Source: Neelides folsomi (Eukaryota > Arthropoda > Collembola > Neelipleona > Neelidae). From it: 64,000 nucleotides of DNA. Each line of letters opens with the position of its first letter. Positions within the stretch are counted from its first letter, which is position 1. The notes beneath the pieces were generated by a model. That model worked only from the letters and a program-made list of their open reading frames with translations. It had not been told where the DNA came from and did no database searches. The position numbers were made by a program, and so were the translations under genes. Below, in pieces: positions 12,383-24,729 of the stretch. The stretch lies in contig JAQGBZ010000017.1 of NCBI GenBank assembly GCA_034687125.1, forward strand, positions 372,001 through 436,000, given 5' to 3'.

Positions 12383-15300
12383 CTAATTGTTTCGAGTGTA
12401 AGAGTTCCCGGAGTTGCTCATGCTATCCTCTTCGTGTCGCACTTCCCAAAATTCAATGAGTCTGTCAAGTTTGTTCTTCTGACTCTCCATCTCTATGAAA
12501 AGATCCCTCACGTGTTGGGTGATTTGCTGAAGAGCTCTCTGGTCAGGAAGAGCAGACGTTCCAGACGTTGGCCCGATAGTTGTTTCGTTGAATCCCCGCT
12601 CTTTCACAACCTTCCCGTTTTCCCCGTAAATCACACCCGTGTTGATCCCGTCCATGTTGTCTTCCTCAAAGTCAATCACCTTCAAAGGGAAAATTGAAGT
12701 AAAGCTCGATAGATTATTTAGGATTAGATTTAAATTATGATTTATGTTACAATGTTTGCTTGAGTAGGGCTGAGGAAAGTCTTCACACTGTGGTCAGCTC
12801 CCATTATGACCCTCCGACCTTCTTCGTATTCCACTCCTTTGACTTCAATCTCTTCTTCACAAACACAAATGACGATTTTTCGCCATGCCCATCTTAAAAT
12901 ATAGTAAATGTGGGAGATGATGATGAATGGCGGTGGAATGAGAGGTTTTTGCTCAAATTCCATTACAAATGTGTAACGTTGAAACATCCACAACTATCAA
13001 AAAACAATAAGTTTGTTTAATGATTCATGGCTTAATTGAACAAGCCTTAAATTCCTTGTTGGCGTTGATGGTAAATATGTACAATGGGCAAATGTATACA
13101 TGTGTGGTTTTATATTTACTTCAAGAGCAATTGCATCAATTTCAGAGTAAATTCCATTAAAGACAGCAATGAGGACATTGACAATTAGGATATTCGCAAC
13201 GAGCATGTAAATGGCCCATGTAATTGGAACAATCCAATAACCGACAGGGCAATCAATTTGTCCTTCTTCTCCACATTGAGGTGAAAGAGCATCAATGTCA
13301 ACTTCTCCAAACATCATAACATATCTAATATAATGTAAGCAAAATTTAAAAAAAATTAAACTAAAAATTCCAAAAATCTTCCGTTAACTTTTATATAAAA
13401 TAGAAAGATAAAGAATAATATGGCAAGTTAAAAAAATATCCTACGGTTCTAAAAAAGCTTCAGCAATATTTCTCCATTCAGGATGATGGTCAGGGAATCG
13501 AATAGCCTCTCTCGCAATTCCAAAAGAAATGAGAACGACGAAGATGATCATGGTGAAATAGGCCTTGAATAAATTTTCCCATTAGAAGAATAGAAAAAAG
13601 GAAGGTAAATGCTCACCATGTGTTTGATCATCCTTGACATCATGACAATTTTAGGGCCAACGAATTTATGAACTCCCATATACTTGTACAACCTCAGATT
13701 CCAATAGATGCTTGAAATCCTATAAAGGAGCATCCCGTAATTGAAGAAACCTTCGAACCGTAGCCCAACTCCTACCATGAAGAATAAAATTGCACCAAAG
13801 TCGGAGAGCATCCAAACGGAGTTTCGAAACTCGCTCCACTTCTGACTTAAGTTATACGCGTCGATCGAGAGGAAATCTCGGATGATCTCGCACCCAAATG
13901 TAGCTAAGTAAGAAATCGTATACAATTCAACATACCCTGGATGATACTTATCTTGAGGAACGAGGATCGTATAGGACAAACAACAAACAAAGATAATGTA
14001 CGCCAACTATAAGAAAAAAACATTTATCGCCAAATTGAATGTGACATCAACTTTGAAGTGAACTTTAATAAAGTTTTTTAATATTTGCCAATACTGTGTG
14101 TCTGTAAAAGTTTGTCACAGGGGCCTTTTGAAATTCATACAATTTATTCCAATAGCTCAATTCTTGAGTTGTTGTCACAAAACTATTTCGATATTCTTCT
14201 TGGAATGTTTCTCCTTGCCCAAAGACATCTAAGGACGGCTGATATAAAATAAAATTAAAATATTGTGAATTAATAATAATTTGAATGTGAAGTTTAGAAT
14301 AATTAATCGACTAAATAAACAATAAACAGCAACTCCTATTTAATATGGTTTTGTATGAAAATATACGTTGTATTTTGTATTTGGTGTATTCGATATTTCT
14401 ATTTGACGACCAATATTGGCTGGGGAATCAATTCCAGCCGTAGATAACTTTTCAATAGCAATAGTGAGAATTGGAGCGTTCCCTTTCCCTTTTATGACAA
14501 CTTCATCGTTATTTTCACCTTTCCCTTCATCCTCAACAATTGGATGGTGATGATGATGATGGTGTTGGGGCTGGGGCTTCTTCTTGTTTGTTTCATAAGG
14601 AAATTTCTCAAGCACTTGAGAAACGAGATTGAGATCTGCTTCTGTCTTTTTATTCCTTTTAGCTCCAGCCATTGCTTTATCCGACTTGGTTTTCTTCTTT
14701 CGAAAAAAACTCATGAAACTCGCTCGAGAGTGAAACGTCCGAAGTGATTCGCTTTCTTCGATCACTTGAGAACTTGGACCGAGTCCGGCTCCATTGGTCA
14801 AATTCCTCTGTGCTCGTTTCTCTTCTGGATGAGGAAGAAGTTTGAGTTCCTCAGTCGATTTATAATCCCAAAGGAAGGTCAAAGGGGGAAAGAAAATCCC
14901 CAAGAGTATCTACTAGAAAATAAGAAATGCTTTAATGTCTCTATTTATTCATACTAATTTTTATTAAATATTTTTATGGCAGGAACTTTCAATGATGCGT
15001 TTCTTTTTAAGTTCAAAGCTCCCATCCAAAGATCAGCTAAGAGCATTTGACAACAAGGATGACCAAGGAGCATTCTGTGATTTGCCATCACAGCTAATGT
15101 TAAGCAAGTTTTACTCGACCAATTCCTCAAATCCATAGTTAATAACTGTCTAGCTGAAAATCCCAAAATGTGATCAGCATTGATATTGATGCTCAAAAAC
15201 TGAAAATAATTGATAGGAATTTGTTAATAATTTGAGCATACCTTGAACAGGATCATTTCTAAAACAAGAATCTAATAATTGAAGGCTCAAATTTTCCCAT

Positions 15301-18300
15301 TCCTCCGCATAGCCCTGAAATTCAGCAGCCAAATTCGTTTCTGTTCTTTCAGTTGACGCTAACTCGGTGGTTAAATATTTATTAAGCTTCACTGCCACCA
15401 GAGATTTTGCTAACGGCCCGGGTCCATGTCTCCAGAGCAAAAGAGCCATTTTATGACGTTTTGTTAGAACTGACCATACCTTAACCAAATGATATATTTT
15501 ATATTAATACTTCGGTATATTATATGAATATCCATACATGAACCATAATAACGGATATAAAATCGGTGGCGTTATGTGAAATCCGATTAATAAAATGTAA
15601 AAGTCAAAGGTCGTACAAATAATTCATCAAAGGGTCGTTCAAAAAATGAACGTGAGAGATTATCATCGTCGTCATCACCGTCGACATTCTCATTTATTGT
15701 AGTTCTCATAATATTGAGGTAATTGGATTTGTAAAGATGACCCATCATTTGAGAAAAGGCGAGTCCAACGTCGTGGAGCGTGAGAGTTCGATCATATCCT
15801 GATCCAATTGTTCTCATTCCAGGTGGCCCATTTTTATTCTGTTTTGATTTTATTGATCGAATTTTAGCAAGATCACAAAGAAGACTTCTCATCACTTTTG
15901 AATGCGTCTTTTCCTATATAAAACCAACATCAAAAATGGTTCATTTTAAAAAAATCACAATTTAACAAAATAAGATGAATTGAATTGTGAAGATTTTTTT
16001 AAGTTTTTAAAGATTTTTTTCTTTAATACGAGAGTATAAAGAGCCTCTAAACGTTGTGGACTGAGGAATGTTTGCATATTGAGTCCGTGTTCAAGAAGGA
16101 GATTGACAAAATCCAATCTGTCTGACACAAGGGCTTCCATCATGGCATGCTCGAGGTTCTCTAAAATTAAAAAGACTATCGAGTTTCCAGACTGATTGGC
16201 TCGTTAATTTAATTTAATTTAATTAAATTAATGAGGATTAAGAGATTTGAAACCTTTGGACCAATCGCGCCCATATACAAAGACCTCTCCGTTCGCAATG
16301 TCAACTCTGTCCCAAACGAGGGTTAGACTGAGTTGTTGCAGCGGGCTCCAATGTTGCGAACGGAATATTGCGGCGAGAATCACTGTATCGAAAGATTCCT
16401 CTTCGCTCTGATGCGGATTGTAAATCGTCACCTCAAATAACATTACGTATTTAAATCCACCCATGAAGAAGCAATATGAGAAGGAATGAAAACTCAAATG
16501 CTCATTCAAACAAGGATCAAATCTAATGAAAAGCTCTAAAGTCGATTCACGTCTTTTCTCTCACGGATCAAATTCCCCTTTCTCGCCCATTTTTATAAAT
16601 CCAGATTTGCTTTTCATATTGGGTATAACTTTTACATGATAAATATTATTTAGAATTCATGAATTCATATTACATAGACGAATTTCATTAACTTTTGATC
16701 TCTAATGTACACCTACGATAAATATTAAAATTTTGTGATAATAATAAACATACGAGGTTCTTTTTTGCCACGATTCTTTTAAGTTCCGACATGAGAACGA
16801 TGCATTGAGCAGGATTGATTCTGTACATTCGGATCATGAATTTAAAAATCTCATCTTTCATGTCATCCATCGTTTCATCGGAAGTTTCCAGTTTCTTAAA
16901 AAGCCAAATAATGAGATCGGCCGTTCTTCCAGTCCCTCCAAAAACAAGTACAGGAACTGGAGGTTCGTCGTTCAAATAATCCCCAATTGTCCTCAGAGTG
17001 TAAAATCCCCCTTCGATGACAATGCAAATGAGAGGAGTGTCGCAGCCCCTATCTAATTCCAAATATGAAATAGTTACTACCATTGGGTATTTGACAAGGC
17101 CATTGACTCATGAAACTCATGATAAACTTTTGTAGTATATGGTACACACATACTACTTTTGCATATTATACATAATACATAGTAGTACCATAGTACTACA
17201 GTCAATTGTGCCATTGTATTAGTATTAATCAACGAACGTGGAGAAGTGGGATATGATTCTAAACACTTTTCGAGCCGTTTCCTGAAGAACTTTTCACCGC
17301 CGAGTTTCCCCACTGACCCATTGTCGACAAGGAGGAAGTTTGAGTGACGCGGATTGAGGAGAACAAACTTTGAATTTGGATGCTCGATGGGATTGTAGAC
17401 TCGTTCTCGGTTGCGGCCGAGGAGTTCGTTCCTGTGTTCCACTACGCCCCACGGGGCAATGCCGACGCTCACGACCCGCCCTCGTTTGAATCCAAAAAGC
17501 CAGCGTTCGTTGCTCAGGGCATTCCCAACGTGGCGGGTAACTCCTAGAAAGGGGGGTTAGTGGGAGCGACTCCCAGGCGGACCCTACCTCTGTTGATCCC
17601 TGTTGTTAAAATCCAGGCTCCAGTCGACTTGGCGGCTTTAATTAGTCCTACCTGATCGATAGAGAAAGTTAAGTTTTCCCCAACTCTCGGAGCCGTTAAC
17701 AGGCACTAATTTCTATTTTGTGGGCCGTGTGAGAAGGAGTTATGTTTATGGGATTGCCTGAAGGATTTTTCCAATCCGTGGATAAAGCTCAAAGTTGTTA
17801 TCGCCCCCACAGACGGTAATGACCAACTTCGGCATCTCGATCCCCCATACCAAAGTCATGAGTTGGATGACAAGGTCCGGACTAGAATCTAATGAGGAAA
17901 GTTAAAAGAGCCGGGTAATTGGGGATATTTACCGTAGGAAAGTCGAACGTAATGAGCCTTATTCGGATGATGTTCCCCCTCGAAAATAATCGTTCCGTAA
18001 GCATCAGTTGGATGGATACTTGTATGGAGCGACGGAGTCCAGCTCTCGCCCAATCGGACCCTTTAATTAAATAAATACAAATAATACCCGATTTTCAAAC
18101 CGCATTATTCGGCTAATTGAAAGAACCTTTTATGAAGAGCCTCTTCGACATGTTCGATCTTTCTCCGCCCACATTGACAAAGAGAATCGTCTTCTGCTGT
18201 ACAGATGAAACAACTACACTCCCGCTTTGTAACATTTAATTCGATCCATTTCGGAGGAAGCTACCAAAATGTATTAAAAATATTTTCACTCATGAGACAT

Positions 18301-18338
18301 TAATTAATAAAACTTACCCTGATATCAATTGATGCCAT
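12383..18338 (-). CDS. Trpm: TRPM-family cation channel, complete, 19 coding exons, 1344 residues
   Basis: Melastatin-type TRP cation channel. Coding exons from 5' to 3': 18318-18338, 18127-18260, 17933-18060, 17758-17888, 17588-17651, 17238-17543, 16754-17052, 16254-16431, 16030-16160, 15617-15913, 15242-15479, 14987-15153, 14367-14909, 14095-14238, 13617-14006, 13445-13563, 13120-13324, 12751-12993, 12383-12679; their sum is 4035 nt. The N-terminal melastatin homology regions are clear: [81 protein letters not shown]. Six membrane helices span about residues 920-1165. The pore is [20 protein letters not shown], with a second loop cysteine. S6 is followed by the TRP helix [21 protein letters not shown]. 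The tail ends in a short coiled coil (about 1300-1335) with no kinase or Nudix domain. The start is short, so a further 5' exon is possible. Confidence 0.94.
17131..17200. repeat. Inverted repeat (hairpin) in TRPM intron 6
   Basis: Arms 17131-17145 and 17185-17200 are reverse complements except for one unpaired base, with a 39-base AT-rich loop. It lies wholly within the 185-bp intron between the exons starting at 17052 and ending at 17238. No function is shown. Confidence 0.6.
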
Positions 18339-18748
18339 TTCGTTAAAAGTCTTTCAATATTTCTAATGGTCCAATGGTTCAATGCTCACTAACTATACTC
18401 ACCCCGCTATATAAAGAATATAATAAACATTATTTATAATGACGCTTGAAAAAAATTAAATTAAAAGTAATTTTGTTTTTCAATAAAGTCTACTTGGATA
18501 TGAATTTTCAAGATTATGATGAGAGTGAAAGTCTAGAGAAAATAAAGTAATTTTCTCAGTGTTCCCCACTAAGTTGATATTCGCCTATAATGAGGAAGAA
18601 ATAGGATAAGGAAGCGGACGATTGAAATTAGTATTCTCATTATAATGTCAAATTGAGAAATTTGACTGCATCAGTGGATTAACAAATGGTAGTTAAATTT
18701 AATAATTCTACTGTAATCGTAATCATAGTTTAAACTGGTGCTGTCTCA
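18339..18748. promoter_or_regulatory. Shared divergent promoter region of TRPM and katanin p60
   Basis: 410 bp separates the start codons of two genes pointing away from each other. A TATATAAAG box (18408-18416) lies about 70 bp from the TRPM start codon and reads as a TATA-like sequence on both strands. A CCAAT pentamer is near 18371. The rest is AT-rich. Both 5' UTRs must lie here unless there are further upstream non-coding exons. Confidence 0.55.
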
Positions 18749-20848
<2,100 letters not shown>

Positions 20849-21030
20849 CTGGAAGAAATGGCAGCCATATCATTACATTTTAGCTTCTATTATACGATAC
20901 GTATATTAAATTAATAATTAACAAATCGAATAATCACGTCCAATACATTTTAACGCATTCCACTTTAATTTTTATTCCAATATTTAAATATGTTTTAACT
21001 TCGAGGTTTCGAGGATAATACAATTTTGGT

Positions 21031-21036
21031 TTTATT
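21031..21036 (-). terminator. Candidate poly(A) signal of the PPxY membrane protein gene
   Basis: AATAAA on the minus strand, about 280 nt beyond the stop at 21316. By motif only. Confidence 0.35.
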
Positions 21037-21178
21037 AAAATCCAATATTCATTTTAAAAATTATAATGATGGTGCTTAATATTTACGAGTGAACTTTCTT
21101 GATTGTTTGTATAGATTAATTAATTAATCGTTTTTAATATTTTTTACTAACAAGATCAAAGTGTGTAGAATGTTTTTA

Positions 21179-21184
21179 AATAAA
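21179..21184 (+). terminator. Candidate poly(A) signal of katanin p60
   Basis: AATAAA about 330 nt after the katanin stop. An opposite-strand AATAAA at 21031-21036 could end the convergent PPxY gene, so the two 3' UTRs may overlap. Confidence 0.4.
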
Positions 21185-21315
21185 ATTCTCAGATCAATCA
21201 ACTTCCAAATGTTTTTTCTACATGTAATTTAATTTTAAACTATTTGTATGTAGTATTATACATAAAAGAAATCATTATAGTTGTCTAAATTAATCCATAC
21301 AACTTTAATTCCTAA

Positions 21316-22095
21316 TTACTTTAAGGAAATTTTTTTACATTCTTCATAACTAGGAGGTGGAGATTCCGATCTCATTAAGAGTTCATGTCCAAGATCAATG
21401 TTAGGAATTACGATCCTATAGGCAGGAGGTGGAGGGTCCAATCTCGTTAAGAGTTCACGTCCAAGAACATGATTGTCCGGAATAATGATCCCAGCTCTGA
21501 TGGTTTCCAAACCTCTGAATGAACCTGTTAAAATGTAATTACAACAAAATATTTTAGTTGAAGTTGTTTCTTTCCCTCTTTTGGTTAGCTCTTTCTATTT
21601 CATTTCATCATACTTAAAGTTAACAATAGCTACATAAAAAAGTTATATTTATGTATTTACTGAAGAATACATTCTTTTACGTATTGCTTGATATTACACA
21701 CATTTTATTAATATTTATTTAATTAACAACTTATAATTTTTGACGATCACCAGTAAAATGGCTCGCATTCCCGGCATTTCTCGTCATAATTTTTAGTTCT
21801 GTAAGCAAATATGTTATTATTTTCATTAATAAGCAAAGAGGAGAAAAGAAATTTCCCACTTACTTCGTTTAACTTCCCAACAAAGTATATTACAGATCTA
21901 TGAGATATAATAAATACCATGTCATAATGGTAGTTAAAAGCACATAATGGTAATGTTAATGAAAAAAATTTAAAGCAAAAAGGTAAATAAAAAAGGCTAA
22001 TTTACGCATAATAGAATAGCTGCAAATATAACGATGAAGATTGCAATGAGAAATTTAGTGGCAATCTCACCACCACTCAATCCAATATCACCCAT
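21316..22095 (-). CDS. Small single-pass membrane protein with two PPxY motifs, 126 residues, four exons
   Basis: I do not recognise the family. The model joins exons 22006-22095, 21864-21897, 21751-21798 and 21316-21524. All borders are GT-AG, phases match at every junction and the sum is 381 nt. The N-terminus is short and probably outside or lumenal (MGDIGLSGGEIATK). One hydrophobic helix follows at about residues 15-36, ending in a cysteine group (Cys30, 32, 36) suitable for palmitoylation, then the basic WEVKRK. The cytoplasmic part holds two copies of a 24-residue unit. Each has an LGxELL core and ends in a PPxY motif: PPAY at 90-93 and PPSY at 114-117. PPxY is the ligand of WW domains, as in Nedd4-type ubiquitin ligases. 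Similar layouts occur in Commissureless, WBP1/VOPP1 and PRRG proteins, but I see no homology beyond the motif. It converges with katanin p60. Confidence 0.72.
21352..21490 (-). repeat. Tandem duplication of a 72-bp coding unit
   Basis: Copy A (21352-21415) and copy B (21424-21490) are offset by 72 bp, or 24 codons, and are closely similar at the DNA level. They encode the two PPxY modules of the membrane protein. Confidence 0.85.
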
Positions 22096-24729
22096 CCCTT
22101 TCCTAATTTATGTAATATACCTATACCGATTCATAAGAGATTTGCAAATTAGGTAATTACAATGTCCTCAAATATTATAATTTTTTCTCTTTATTATATT
22201 CTGTATTAACATTTGATCAAATCAGTAATAATAGTATAATTTTTAGCTTACCTATTTATTACGTTTAATAGTAGCTCTCGTATCAAATGGTATAATTATT
22301 ATTACTTATGACTTATACAAAATATTTAAATACATTATGTATTTATTTAATGCCTGTTTTCTTTAAAAACTATCTTATTGTTAATGGGATGTAAGGTCCA
22401 CATCAATTAATTCTAGTGAAATGCTTGTTAGCACACTCACCTAACGGCATGAAATGTATGACCAAAATTTTAGTTTAACAAACATTATTCCTCTATGTAC
22501 TTCTAGTTTGAATTTAATGACTTAATAAGGAAAAGACAAAAGTTTTGAAACGCATTTAAAAAAATTAAAAGCATGCAAATAAATACTTACATAATATGTA
22601 TATATTTATTGGTATATGGGTACTATCAGCTATCAGTCAATGCCATGTACTGGATACAAATAGCAATATAATTATACTTTTCTTTAAAAATGACAAAATT
22701 AATTGTAAATGTGAATACAACAGTCGTAAATTCTGGCTCGTTGTTCATGTTGAAATGTAATACCTATGTATTATGTAAGTTGTATACTTATAAAGAGAAC
22801 GTTTTACGTTGAAATAATTAAAACATACAAGTTACACACTCGTGAGTTATAATTAAAACAAATATTGTTTAACACAAAATAACTTAACGAAGGAAAATAA
22901 ATAATATGTTAATGTCAAAGTCTGATAACCGGCCAATATGAGATTAGATTCGACAACGACCCTTGATTATGAAAATGCAGAGTAATCATGAAATAATCAA
23001 ACAAGTTGGTATTGAAATCTGATTTAATAATAATGACCTTAGATGAAATATTTTAGCAATTTTAGATATTGTACTTAAGATTATAATTAAATATTCAAGG
23101 GAGACTCCCCTCAAGTATATTATGTATGTATGTAGAATTACTTTTACAGTTTTATTAATACATTATCAACAATCTTGTTTATATCAACATCATAATCAAA
23201 AAATCATAAAATCACCTCGCGCTCACGTTAGTATCCTCTATTTACACAATAGTTAAATACAATTCATTTTCAAGCTTTATGAGCTCCTACAAAAAGTGAA
23301 TACAATTTATGTACAGAAAAAGGCGAGGATCTTGAACGAGTCCTACCAAAATTACTCTCACAGTTAATTTCAGAATACAAAGTGTCCTTCATCAACCCTT
23401 TGGAAACCCAATGGTGAACAAATCATCTCTCAACAGATGCGAATGGCAAGAAGAGAAGCTGAGCGATGCCGCCACATCGCCCACACTCCCTTAACAACTC
23501 ACTCTCTTCGCTGTTAAATTGTCTTTCGTCAAGAGCATAGGTCAAATTCCTCACTAAAATCCGTTAAGTTCGTCCCACTACCACCACACTGACTTGACAC
23601 CCAAGAGGATCAATTGAATACTGAACGCCCAGTTACTTCCCACGTCCTTTTTTTACCGCGGTCCCCAACGTCGTTGATTTTTCCTCGTCACGTTTAAAAA
23701 AGCACCGTGTTTTTTAGTCTTTCACTTTTCTAAGCTGCAAAAATATTTCTTCATCAAGTGGTAGTCTTATTCTTTTTTAATATAGTAGAAATATGTTAAG
23801 TTTAAGTTTCCCAGTTGAGGAAGGTGTAGAGTCGTGTAGGTTCCGGTAGTTATTTCTTTTAAAAGTTTAAAAATATTGTTCTAATAATTATCATTTAACT
23901 CTTGACGGTCAAAACTGAAAAAGTAGAAAAAATCCTGCAATTTACTGTACAATCGCCTCTAACAAAAAAGACCCTTAAGTCACTTGTGTTGTAGTACATC
24001 ATTTGTAATTAAATTTACATACTCTTGACGAAGTTTGTAAATAGGAGTAGTAGTATAGAATAAGTTAAAACATTAATATACAAGACTCAGAGTTGAATCA
24101 CAATATACAGTTTTAAAGGGAAACCCCGATCTCCCACTCTCCAAAGAGAGAGTGAAGAGAGGAACAAAAAAGTAACAAAGCAGTAACAATGAATCAATTC
24201 CTCAATATAATAATATTAATTAAAAAAAAACAAATATTAGTCTCAAAATAAGTAGAGAATATCCCCATATAACAAGTATCTTAAATGCAGGCTCTGCAAT
24301 TACAATGTTCGTAAATCCTTAGTTAAATATCAGTCACACAATTTATGATCCTAACATAATAAGTTAACTAAAAAAACAAGTTGTAATGTAATCATAAATT
24401 TCACCTCATTAAATATATAAATTCCTATTTTCGTCGTCCCCCCTTTGGCTGAGTTAAAATAAATGAAAAAAAAGTGAATAGGTAAGAGACTCACAGCCAC
24501 TAATGCATATTATAATAATATTTAAATTATTTATATACACTCTGAGAGTAAAATTGTACCTAAGCTTTGTAAGTATGATAAATACAAAAAGTCGAAGATT
24601 TTTCCTCTCGGTTATGAATTAAATAATGATTTCACACTGCTTCCAAATCCGTCGTGCTCGTGACCACACTCGACAATTCGAGGAGTTACACTAAATCACA
24701 ATATTAGAGGTTACACGGGTCACAACCAC
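22096..24729. other. AT-rich spacer and probable osa 3' UTR
   Basis: No coding signal is seen. The part nearest 24729 is probably 3' UTR of osa; an AATAAA on the minus strand lies near 23150. The part next to 22096 must contain the promoter of the PPxY gene. I see no repeats worth naming. Confidence 0.5.

Noticed and set aside
15154-15196. In-frame extension [13 protein letters not shown] ahead of TRPM exon 12
   Set aside because: Open by chance. The acceptor at 15154-15155 gives the correct phase and restores the conserved [17 protein letters not shown] text, whereas the extension breaks it.
21275-21292. 18-bp word (ATTATAGTTGTCTAAATT) found again near 59026
   Set aside because: Shared length is only 18 bp in AT-rich DNA, with no similarity in the flanks. 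Chance is a fair explanation.
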